From Thermoplasmata archaeon (GTDB lineage Archaea; Thermoplasmatota; Thermoplasmata; JAGHBH01): a stretch of DNA of 5,202 nucleotides. Below the pieces are notes generated by a model. The model ran no database searches, was not told the origin of the DNA, and saw only the letters and a list, made by a program, of their open reading frames with translations. Every line of letters starts with the position of its first letter. Within the stretch, counting starts at the first letter, position 1. Below, in pieces: positions 1 through 5,202 of the stretch. A program made the position numbers and the translations under genes. The stretch is taken from NCBI GenBank assembly GCA_030673205.1, contig DAOVJP010000128.1, positions 1 to 5,202 on the forward strand. Direction: 5' to 3'.

Positions 1-1608
1 CCAACTGCTCACAGCGGAGTCGAACCACACATCCATTACGTCTGGAACACGGTCCATAAGCTTGCCACATTTGCCGCATTTCACCTTTATCTTATCCACC
101 CAGGGTCTGTGCAGCTCCATATCTTCTTTGTACCCTATCTCTCCCTTGAGATCATCCAGATCTCCCGCGACGAATCGATTGCCGCATTCACATTCCCATA
201 TAGGCAGAGGTATACCCCAATATCGTTGCCGGGATATGCACCAGTCCCTGCTGTTCTCCACCCAGTTGCGCTGGCGGCCGGTCCCCACCCATGATGGTGT
301 CCACTCTATCCTGTCCACCTCTTCTAGCATGGTCTCCCGCAATTCGGTTATCTTGAGGAACCACTGGTTCGTGACACGATATATTATGGGGGTCCTACAC
401 CTCCAACAATGTCCATATCTATGCTCCTCCACACCAGGGCGCAGGAGCAACCCGGCCTTGTGCAGGTCTCCCATGACCGCAGTGGTGACCTCCTTGACAG
501 GCATATTCGCGAACTTGCCTGTGTTGCCGCCCATCTTCCCGTCCGGGCCTACAGGGCAGAACGGAGGGAGGCCGTATTCCTTGCCCAGAGCAAAATCCTC
601 TGGTCCGAAGCCGGGAGCTATATGCACTATGCCACTCCTATCCGCTTCCACATTATCGAAAAGTATGATCTTGTGAAGCCATTCCTTGGACTTCGGGGTA
701 GCTGGCCATTTCACCTCGTCGTGCAGAGGCGTTGTATAAGATATGCCACTGAGGCCCAACCCAGTTATGGTCTCAACGACCATATACTCGGTTATGCCAA
801 CAAGCTCCATCACCTTTTCATGGGTATCCTCCAAGAGAATGTACGTCTCCTCCTTTCCATCCTTGCTCACCAGAACACGGACGTAGCTGTAGTCGGGGTG
901 CACGGCAACCGCCAGGTTCGCCGCGAGGGTCCATGGGGTTGTGGTCCATATGATTATGAACTCGTTCTCCTCCCGCGTGGTCGGGAACTTGACATAGATG
1001 GATGGGTCCTTCACATCCTTGTATTCCACCTCGGCCTCTGCCAGGGCGGTCTCGCATCGGGGACACCACGATAGGACACGGAGATCCCGAGTGAGCAGGT
1101 TCTGTTCATTCGCCCTCTTTATCGTCCACCACGCGGAGGCGATATATTCGTTCTTGAGGGTCATATATGGGTTGTCCCAATCCATCCACACCCCCAATCT
1201 CTTGAACTGCGCGGTCATGTCGTTCATATGTTTGAAAGCAAAATCCTTGCATCTCGCGATGAACTTGCCCACGCCCATGATATCTATCTGGCGCTTGTTC
1301 TTTATTCCAAGAGCCTTCTCCACCAAGACCTCTATCGGAAGGCCGTGCATGTCATAGCCAGGTTGATCGCGCACATTGTACCCCTGCATGCGCAAATGCC
1401 GTATGGCTGAATCCTTGATTATCTTGTTCCACGCCGTGCCCAAGTGGATGCTGCCGGAAGTATACGGAGGGCCGTCGATGAAATAGAAGTCCTCGCCCTT
1501 TTCACTCTGATGCTTGGTCTTGTGGTATGCATCGGTCTCCTTCCAATACGCTTCGACACGTTCTACTATCCCATTTGGGTCGTACTTCTTGGCCGCTTGT
1601 CTCACCAT
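1..1608 (-). CDS. ileS: Isoleucyl-tRNA synthetase, archaeal type, N-terminal 536 residues (3' end outside window)
   Basis: Class I aminoacyl-tRNA synthetase that charges tRNA-Ile with isoleucine in the cytoplasm. The minus strand is open without a stop from 1608 to the window edge. Seen in order: FIDGPPYTSGSIHLGTAWNK with the HIGH-type motif HLGT at residues 55-58; GYDMHGLPIE at 84-93; the CP1 editing-domain signature WTTTPWTL at 221-228; GIVHIAPGFG at about 326-335; CWRC at 401-404; DWCISRQRYWG at 455-465; a probable zinc knuckle with Cys473, Cys475, Cys511 and Cys514; and DVWFDSAVSSW at 526-536. The KMSKS loop and anticodon-binding domain lie beyond position 1. The set of motifs fits IleRS better than ValRS or LeuRS. 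The ATG at 1608-1606 is chosen because GAGGTGA lies 5 nt upstream, an in-frame TGA lies further upstream, and the N-terminus then matches archaeal IleRS length. No promoter is visible close to the start, so it may be read through from tRNA-His. Confidence 0.97.
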   Translation of the reverse strand, partial: MVRQAAKKYDPNGIVERVEAYWKETDAYHKTKHQSEKGEDFYFIDGPPYTSGSIHLGTAWNKIIKDSAIRHLRMQGYNVRDQPGYDMHGLPIEVLVEKALGIKNKRQIDIMGVGKFIARCKDFAFKHMNDMTAQFKRLGVWMDWDNPYMTLKNEYIASAWWTIKRANEQNLLTRDLRVLSWCPRCETALAEAEVEYKDVKDPSIYVKFPTTREENEFIIIWTTTPWTLAANLAVAVHPDYSYVRVLVSKDGKEETYILLEDTHEKVMELVGITEYMVVETITGLGLSGISYTTPLHDEVKWPATPKSKEWLHKIILFDNVEADRSGIVHIAPGFGPEDFALGKEYGLPPFCPVGPDGKMGGNTGKFANMPVKEVTTAVMGDLHKAGLLLRPGVEEHRYGHCWRCRTPIIYRVTNQWFLKITELRETMLEEVDRIEWTPSWVGTGRQRNWVENSRDWCISRQRYWGIPLPIWECECGNRFVAGDLDDLKGEIGYKEDMELHRPWVDKIKVKCGKCGKLMDRVPDVMDVWFDSAVSSW

Positions 1609-1613
1609 CTCCT

Positions 1614-1620
1614 TCACCTC
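1614..1620 (-). promoter_or_regulatory. Shine-Dalgarno site of ileS
   Basis: On the minus strand this reads GAGGTGA, 5 nt before the ileS ATG. It matches the complement of the usual archaeal 16S rRNA 3' end (AUCACCUCC) over seven bases. It fixes the start at 1608 and implies a leadered ileS mRNA rather than a leaderless one. Confidence 0.75.
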
Positions 1621-1629
1621 GGGGTTACG

Positions 1630-1733
1630 GGCGAAGACCCGCGTCTTTGCCTGGTGGCAGAGGCCAGCAGTCTCTGCCGTATCTTTCCCGGGACGGGATC
1701 AAAGGGCTTGTATTCCTACTGTGCGTTTGCACA
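1630..1733 (-). repeat. Weaker hairpins H6-H9 nearer ileS
   Basis: H6 (1720-1733) is TGTGC / GCACA with a 4-nt loop. H7 (1683-1704) is TCCCG / CGGGA with an outer CTT / AAG pairing across a bulge. H8 (1656-1678) is GGCAGAG / CTCTGCC with a 9-nt loop. H9 (1630-1651) pairs GGCAAAGAC with GTCTTCGCC with one mismatch. H8 and H9 both begin GGCARAGAC on the minus strand and end in GCC, so they may be a second duplicated pair. These stems are shorter or less perfect than H1-H5, and H6 and H7 could be chance. Confidence 0.5.
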
Positions 1734-1739
1734 TGCGAG

Positions 1740-1785
1740 CGAGAAAGCACAGCTTTCTCGGTCTGGCGGAAACATAGTTTCCCCC
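1740..1785 (-). repeat. Double-hairpin unit B (H4 + H5), diverged copy of unit A
   Basis: H4 has stem GGAAAC / GTTTCC with loop TAT, extended by two G-C pairs beyond a G-G mismatch. Linker AGAC leads into H5, a perfect 9-bp stem (CGAGAAAGC / GCTTTCTCG) with loop TGT. Compared with H3 of unit A, H5 differs at stem positions 4, 5 and 7, and every difference is matched on the opposite arm so pairing is kept. This supports duplication followed by divergence under structural constraint. Confidence 0.75.
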
Positions 1786-1791
1786 AAGGGA

Positions 1792-1840
1792 CGAAGAGGC
1801 TCCGCCTCTTCGGTCTAGGAGGAGAACACGGTTCTCCTCC
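1792..1840 (-). repeat. Double-hairpin unit A (H2 + H3)
   Basis: H2 is a perfect 10-bp stem (GGAGGAGAAC / GTTCTCCTCC) with loop CGT on the minus strand. It is followed by linker TAGAC and H3, a perfect 9-bp stem (CGAAGAGGC / GCCTCTTCG) with loop GGA. The unit aligns with unit B at 1740-1785 with small gaps, sharing the GG-purine start, the AAC...GTT loop-closing bases of the first hairpin and the string AGACCGA leading into the second. Confidence 0.8.
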
Positions 1841-1842
1841 GA

Positions 1843-1864
1843 CTTTCAACCAGGGGGTTGAAAG
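1843..1864 (-). repeat. Hairpin H1, directly abutting the tRNA-His 3' end
   Basis: Perfect 9-bp inverted repeat (CTTTCAACC / GGTTGAAAG) with a 4-nt loop. On the minus strand it starts at the base right after the tRNA discriminator C73, leaving no single-stranded trailer. That position should affect 3'-end processing of the tRNA if both are on one transcript. Confidence 0.85.
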
Positions 1865-1938
1865 GGCCGGGGCCGGGATTTGAACCCGAGCCAGAGGATC
1901 CACAGTCCCATATGCTACCAGGCTACACTACCCCAGCC
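1865..1938 (-). tRNA. tRNA-His (anticodon GTG)
   Basis: The minus strand folds into a full cloverleaf. The acceptor stem is GCTGGGG / CCCCGGC (one G-U). The D arm is GTGT / GCAT around AGCCTGGTA. The anticodon loop CTGTGGA has GTG at 1903-1901. The variable loop is 4 nt, and the T arm is TCGGG / CCCGG around TTCAAAT. A G lies one base before the acceptor stem (1938) and faces C73 (1865): this encoded G-1:C73 pair is the identity element of tRNA-His. CCA is not encoded. The anticodon stem is weak: T27 and C43 do not pair, G28-T42 is a wobble, and G-U pairs also occur at 10-25, 13-22 and 49-65. No intron is seen. It lies upstream of ileS on the same strand, separated by the hairpin array, and may be the first part of that transcript. 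Confidence 0.95.
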
Positions 1939-2074
1939 ACTTTGTGGGAGAAACCCGATACCGCCATCACCATATAAAAATAATGGTGTGATAAGAGGTG
2001 AGCACACGGCAGGAGATGAAGGGGGCGACCGGCGAAAACCCTTTATTCCTTCACCCTCATCCTTTCCCGTCGAT
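1939..2074. other. Divergent intergenic region between tRNA-His and the TPR gene
   Basis: This 136-bp gap separates the minus-strand tRNA-His/ileS side from the plus-strand TPR/truA side. It holds the A/T box near 1972-1981. A weaker T/A patch, CTTTATT, begins at 2041, about 30 bp before the TPR ATG, where a box for a leaderless transcript would lie. No good Shine-Dalgarno sequence precedes that ATG. I see no coding sequence here, although the plus frame is open through it. Confidence 0.6.
1970..1982 (-). promoter_or_regulatory. Probable archaeal TATA box for tRNA-His (and perhaps ileS)
   Basis: On the minus strand this A/T-rich patch reads ATTTTTATATGG, close to the archaeal box consensus TTTAWATA. 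Its centre lies about 39 bp before the tRNA 5' end, so a start site about 26 bp downstream would leave a leader of roughly a dozen bases. It is the only clear A/T block in the 136-bp divergent region. The same bases read TATAAAA on the plus strand, so it could also serve the TPR gene with a leader of about 70 nt; the BRE was not decisive. Confidence 0.55.
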
Positions 2075-4654
2075 ATGACAAGAACTGGTGGTAGGTCGGA
2101 GTATTCGTTCGTCGTGGATGTGGAGCATGCGTCCCGGCTGGTGTTCTGGGTGGAGCTAGTGGTAATATCAATGCTGGCCAGCTACCTGTTGTTCACCCCC
2201 GCTTGGGAGCCAGTGTTCGGGCTGTTCAACGCCTCCCTGCTGATCGTTCTGAGCGCAAGCATCATCATAGCCGTGGCCTCCGCGCTCACCTGGCGCCTCC
2301 CCGTGGGAGCCCAGGGACTGATATCGGCGGCAGGGTTCGCCATCGGCATGGCCCTCATCGGATACAGCCTCTTCAACTACCAATCCAGCCCGGTGGACAT
2401 GAGTCAGATATATATGCCCCTGGCCACTGGCGGCGTCCTAGCCCTCTTGGGGCTCGGCCTCATGGTCACCAGGAGCGAAGCCCATGCACGGTGGTTCGGC
2501 TCCTATGTGATGTGGGTGTTCGGCCTCTCACTCATGTTGTTCATGCCCTTCCACGAGACCGCCTTCGCCATGAAAGGGAGCTATGGAGAGGGGGATGTCA
2601 CTGTGGCCTATCTCGGCATGGCCGTGAGCCTCCTGGGCTCTGTCACTTTTATATTGGAAGATTTCCAACGCAGGGTCACTGGCATAAACCTCACGGTGGG
2701 AGAAGCAAAATACATAAGTGGAAAATACGACGAGGCGGTGGAAGCATATGGAAAGGCGCTGAGAGCGGACTACCACAACGCCTACATCTGGTACAGCAAG
2801 GGCACCGCATTATTGCGTATGGGCCTTTACAAGGATGCGTTGGACGCCTTCCAGAAGGCCACAGGGTTGGACCCGGAGATAGCGGGGGCATGGGACGAAC
2901 AGGGCGTGGCCCTCAGCCATTTGAAGCGCTTCTCCGAAGCGGTGGAATGTCACGAGAAGGCCGCGGAGCTGGGGGGTGGAGCCGTGTCGTGGAACAATAA
3001 AGGGAACGCTCTCTGTCGCGCGGGACGGAACGAAAAGGCCCTGGAAGCCTATGACAAGGCCCTAGAGATGAACAGACGGTATGAGGTGGCCTGGTACAAC
3101 AAGGCCAAGACCCTCTGTGTGCTCAAGAGGTACGATGAGGCGGTGACCGGCTTCGACGAGGCGATACGCATCCGCCCCGATTTCCCCGAGGCATGGTACC
3201 AGAGGGGAATGACACTGAAGGGATCCGATAGATATGGGGAGGCCCTGCATTCACTGACCATAACGATCCAACTCAAACCGAGCTTTTCACTGGCATGGTT
3301 GGAAAGACAGAATCTCATGAAGGAGATGAAGGAGCGGTCCATAAAACAAGATGCTATACCTGTGCTTGCCGCACCCCCCTCCCTCCCGCCAGAGATGGCC
3401 ATATTGGAAGCGCCGGAGATGGCGGAGGAGAAGTCACTGGAACAGATGGACGACCCAGAATTGCTGAGAAGCGCAGGTCTACGTCTGGCCCGCGTAGGGG
3501 ACTACGGCGGGGCCATAGCACTCTTCGACCGTGCTCTGGAGAAGGACAAGGACAATATCCTGGTGTTGGTGAGCAAGGGAATGACATATATGCGCATGAG
3601 CAGACTCCAGGAAGCCCTGGACATCTTCCAGGGGATAGTAGAGATAAAACAGAACTGGGTCGGGCCCAGGTTCATGTGCGGCCTGTTGATGGGGCAGCAG
3701 GGACGTTATGATGACGCTCTCTCCTATCTAGACCAGGCCCTGGAACTCCAATCCAAATACGCCGATGCCTGGAACCTCAAAGGCATAATACTGGCATCCC
3801 AACGGGAGTACCAACAGGCGTTGGAGTGTTTCAACCGTGCCTTGGACATAAATCCAGGGGATGCGGAGGCATGGAGGGCAAAGGGCAAGGCATTGGACCG
3901 CCTGGGACGATATGAGGATGCCCTCGGATGTTACGAGAAGGCCCTGGTGTTAGAACCCGGCGTGGAGGAGGCAAAGCTCTATGTGGAGGTGCAAAAGAAG
4001 AAGCTCAGGACGGCGGACGAACTCTTCGAAGAGGGGATACAGTTCGCCAAGGCGGGAAGGATGAACGAGGCCCTGGAGAAGCTGGAGAGAAGTCTTGAGA
4101 TAAGACCGGGTTTCGCGGATGCCTGGTATATCAAAGGGGTGGTCCACGGTACGAAGAGAGAATATTACACGGCCATAGAGTGTTTCAGACAGGTGTTGGA
4201 CATGAGGAAGGACGATACCGAAGCCCTCTATGGGTTGGCCAGCGCACAGATGAAGGAGGAGCTTTACCCGGAAGCCTTGGAGACCTTCGAGCGGGTCCTG
4301 CGCGCCTCCCCCACATATGCCGATGCCTGGTGTGACAGGGGAATAGTGTTGTGTGAGATGGGGCGCCATGAAGAAGCAAGAGCATCCTTCGATCAGACAC
4401 TGGCCATAGATGGCGGGAACGAAAAGGCTGCCAGGCATAAGGAGAGGTGTGCTTGTCACACGGAGGAGGAGATGAGAGGGGGGGAGAGTGGTGGGAAAAG
4501 AGAAGGAAAGATTGGAGAGAGGAGCGGAGGAGGGGGTGGAGAAAGAGCGGAGGGAAAGGGAAATGGAGAAGAGAAAAAGGGGGAGGGAAAAGAAGAGAAG
4601 AAAGGCGACGGAGAAAAGGGGAAGAAGAACAAGGGGCATGGAGGCGGCGAATGA
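2075..4654 (+). CDS. Membrane-anchored protein with six TM helices and about 15 TPR repeats
   Basis: 859-residue protein of unknown specific function; TPR arrays generally bind partner proteins. Residues 21-195 hold six hydrophobic segments (about 21-43, 49-72, 80-101, 112-132, 139-158, 175-195). Arg residues in the N-terminus, in the second and fourth loops and just after TM6 put both termini in the cytoplasm by the positive-inside rule. TPR block 1 spans about 203-405 (six repeats), followed by a Pro/Glu linker (about 411-460). Block 2 spans 461-630 (five) and block 3 spans 645-780 (four). Typical repeat cores such as AWYNKAKTL, RYDEAV and ALEINP-like turns recur. Residues 795-859 are a Lys/Glu/Gly tail with no predicted fold. 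The ATG at 2075 is preferred: the frame opens as far as 1880, but that upstream start lies inside tRNA-His. No Shine-Dalgarno is seen, so a leaderless mRNA is possible. The stop overlaps the truA start. Confidence 0.9.
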   Translation: MTRTGGRSEYSFVVDVEHASRLVFWVELVVISMLASYLLFTPAWEPVFGLFNASLLIVLSASIIIAVASALTWRLPVGAQGLISAAGFAIGMALIGYSLFNYQSSPVDMSQIYMPLATGGVLALLGLGLMVTRSEAHARWFGSYVMWVFGLSLMLFMPFHETAFAMKGSYGEGDVTVAYLGMAVSLLGSVTFILEDFQRRVTGINLTVGEAKYISGKYDEAVEAYGKALRADYHNAYIWYSKGTALLRMGLYKDALDAFQKATGLDPEIAGAWDEQGVALSHLKRFSEAVECHEKAAELGGGAVSWNNKGNALCRAGRNEKALEAYDKALEMNRRYEVAWYNKAKTLCVLKRYDEAVTGFDEAIRIRPDFPEAWYQRGMTLKGSDRYGEALHSLTITIQLKPSFSLAWLERQNLMKEMKERSIKQDAIPVLAAPPSLPPEMAILEAPEMAEEKSLEQMDDPELLRSAGLRLARVGDYGGAIALFDRALEKDKDNILVLVSKGMTYMRMSRLQEALDIFQGIVEIKQNWVGPRFMCGLLMGQQGRYDDALSYLDQALELQSKYADAWNLKGIILASQREYQQALECFNRALDINPGDAEAWRAKGKALDRLGRYEDALGCYEKALVLEPGVEEAKLYVEVQKKKLRTADELFEEGIQFAKAGRMNEALEKLERSLEIRPGFADAWYIKGVVHGTKREYYTAIECFRQVLDMRKDDTEALYGLASAQMKEELYPEALETFERVLRASPTYADAWCDRGIVLCEMGRHEEARASFDQTLAIDGGNEKAARHKERCACHTEEEMRGGESGGKREGKIGERSGGGGGERAEGKGNGEEKKGEGKEEKKGDGEKGKKNKGHGGGE
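4462..4652 (+). repeat. Polypurine low-complexity tract encoding the charged tail of the TPR protein
   Basis: About 190 bp almost entirely A and G on the coding strand, including 41 uninterrupted purines at 4565-4605 and a run of seven G at 4478-4484. It encodes the Lys/Glu/Gly tail. Its composition is unlike the balanced TPR-coding DNA just upstream and the truA sequence just downstream. Such mirror-like purine tracts can form triplex or G-rich structures and are prone to slippage; whether that happens here is unknown. Confidence 0.85.
4640..4644 (+). promoter_or_regulatory. Shine-Dalgarno site of truA inside the TPR gene
   Basis: GGAGG lies 6 nt before the truA ATG, within the last codons of the TPR reading frame. 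Spacing and sequence fit an archaeal ribosome-binding site and support the ATG at 4651 as the start. The general purine richness of this area makes a chance match more likely than usual. Confidence 0.6.
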
Positions 4655-5202
4655 CGCACTACGCTCTCAAACTAGCATACCCCGGAAAGCCTTTCCACGG
4701 CTCCCAGAGACAACCGGAGGTGCGTACCGTCGAAGGGGATGTCATACATGCCCTTCAGAACATAGAGGCCATAGAGGGGCCGGACCAATGCGATTTCCGG
4801 GCCGCAGGAAGGACCGACAAAGGAGTGAGCGCACTGGGCAACGTGTTCACCTTCCACTCGGATATGGACCCGAAAAAGCTCTTCTTGGCATTGGATGCCG
4901 TGCTCAAGGACATATGTGTACGGGGATATGCCGAGGTCGGACCGGATTTTTCTCCTAGGAAGGCCAGAGAACGATGGTATCGTTACCTGCTCCGCGACGA
5001 GGGACATGACGTGAGCGCGATAAAACAAGCGGCATCGCTCTTTGAAGGATACCACGATTTCTCCCGTTTCGCCAAGGTGGAGGAGGATAAGAACCCAATG
5101 CGCAGGGTGCACTCCGTGACCATAACCCCCTCTCCCCCATATCATGTCATAGATGTGAGGGGCGAGAGCTTTCTGTGGAATATGGTCAGAAGGATCGTTG
5201 GC
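4651..5202 (+). CDS. truA: tRNA pseudouridine synthase A, N-terminal 184 residues (3' end outside window)
   Basis: TruA isomerises uridines at positions 38-40 of the tRNA anticodon arm to pseudouridine. The N-terminus HYALKLAYPGKPFHGSQRQP and then VRTVEGDV match archaeal TruA. The catalytic-loop motif RAAGRTDKGVSALGN places the nucleophilic aspartate at Asp56. RWYRYLL (about residues 109-115) and the C-terminal-domain motif FLWNMVRRIVG at 174-184 follow, and the window ends within that motif. The frame is intact throughout. The ATG overlaps the TGA of the TPR gene as ATGA, so translational coupling and a shared mRNA are likely. I see no promoter of its own. The full enzyme is usually around 260-280 residues, so about one third is missing. 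Confidence 0.96.
   Translation, partial: MTHYALKLAYPGKPFHGSQRQPEVRTVEGDVIHALQNIEAIEGPDQCDFRAAGRTDKGVSALGNVFTFHSDMDPKKLFLALDAVLKDICVRGYAEVGPDFSPRKARERWYRYLLRDEGHDVSAIKQAASLFEGYHDFSRFAKVEEDKNPMRRVHSVTITPSPPYHVIDVRGESFLWNMVRRIVG

Larger units (their letters stand above)
1630..1864 (-). repeat. Tandem array of about nine hairpins between tRNA-His and ileS; possible structured ileS leader RNA
   Basis: Almost the whole non-coding gap is made of short inverted repeats laid end to end. Plus-strand extents: H1 1843-1864 (9-bp stem, 4-nt loop), H2 1818-1840 (10 bp, 3 nt), H3 1792-1812 (9 bp, 3 nt), H4 1765-1785 (6 bp plus 2 bp beyond one mismatch, 3 nt), H5 1740-1760 (9 bp, 3 nt), H6 1720-1733 (5 bp, 4 nt), H7 1683-1704 (5 bp plus 3 bp beyond a bulge), H8 1656-1678 (7 bp, 9-nt loop), H9 1630-1651 (8 of 9 bp, 4-nt loop). 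Centres are spaced about 24.5, 27, 27, 25, 23.5, 34.5, 25 and 26.5 bp apart. Stem sequences differ while the architecture repeats. No open reading frame fits, and an in-frame TGA separates the region from ileS. No T-run follows any stem, so these are not ordinary intrinsic terminators. The function is unknown; a leader RNA, a processing scaffold or a DNA cruciform array are all possible. Confidence 0.85.

Noticed and set aside
62..1074. Plus-strand open frames over the ileS region
   Set aside because: The minus strand here encodes continuous, motif-rich IleRS; the plus frames are shadows with no family resemblance.
1630..1864. CRISPR array
   Set aside because: The hairpin stems differ in sequence and there are no conserved direct repeats with unique spacers, nor any cas gene nearby.
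1609..1864. T-box leader controlling ileS
   Set aside because: No recognisable T-box sequence or antiterminator/terminator pair is seen, and T-boxes are a bacterial device; a hairpin chain alone is not evidence for one.
1740..1864. Intrinsic terminators of the tRNA-His transcript, or integron attC-like sites
   Set aside because: No T-run follows any stem on either strand, several stems in series would be redundant, and no R/L core boxes or integrase gene are visible.
1880..2074. Upstream ATG at 1880 as start of the TPR protein
   Set aside because: It lies inside the tRNA-His gene, and the extra 65 residues look like translated intergenic DNA; the ATG at 2075 directly precedes a sensible N-terminus.
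3950..4639. Minus-strand open frame opposite the TPR gene
   Set aside because: Its Leu/Phe/Ser/Pro-rich start is the antisense of the purine tract, and the rest mirrors TPR codons; no motif or start signal supports it.
4488..4958. Separate plus-strand gene with a Lys/Arg/Glu-rich N-terminus
   Set aside because: It overlaps the TPR tail and over 300 bp of a well-supported truA in another frame; its openness comes from the purine bias. Kept only as a frame-slippage possibility.
4672..5145. Minus-strand open frame opposite truA
   Set aside because: It is an antisense shadow of conserved truA sequence with no recognisable protein features.

Overview
The window looks archaeal. The isoleucyl-tRNA synthetase has the archaeal N-terminus (a MHGLPIE segment soon after the HIGH-type motif). 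The tRNA-His encodes its own G-1 and lacks an encoded CCA end. The intergenic region carries an archaeal-type A/T box. The visible Shine-Dalgarno sequences match an archaeal 16S 3' end, and ATA (Ile) and AGG/AGA (Arg) codons are frequent. A euryarchaeal or Thermoplasmatota-type genome is my guess; the sequence alone does not fix it.

Layout. On the minus strand, reading right to left, come a promoter-like A/T box (about 1972-1981), a tRNA-His(GTG) gene (1938-1865), a 256-bp non-coding stretch (1864-1609) and the first 536 codons of ileS (1608 to beyond position 1). On the plus strand, starting from the same divergent intergenic region, come a large membrane-anchored TPR protein (2075-4654) and, overlapping its stop codon by an ATGA junction, the first 184 codons of truA (4651 to beyond 5202). 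Both outer genes are cut by the window edges.

The most unusual part is the stretch between tRNA-His and ileS. It is almost entirely a string of consecutive hairpins, each about 14-23 nt, with centres 24-27 bp apart except for one 34-bp gap. The first hairpin starts on the base next to the tRNA discriminator. The five nearest the tRNA have 6-10 bp stems and loops of 3-4 nt. Two neighbouring double-hairpin units (1792-1840 and 1740-1785) look like diverged copies of one another, and the differences in their second hairpins preserve pairing. This suggests an RNA or cruciform structure kept by selection. I see no separate promoter for ileS, so the array probably forms the 5' leader of ileS mRNA, released when the upstream tRNA is processed.

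Three of the four genes concern tRNA: tRNA-His, isoleucine charging and pseudouridylation of the anticodon arm. The TPR protein has six predicted membrane helices, about 15 TPR repeats and a Lys/Glu/Gly tail encoded by a long polypurine tract. Its function is unknown; it is probably translationally coupled to truA.
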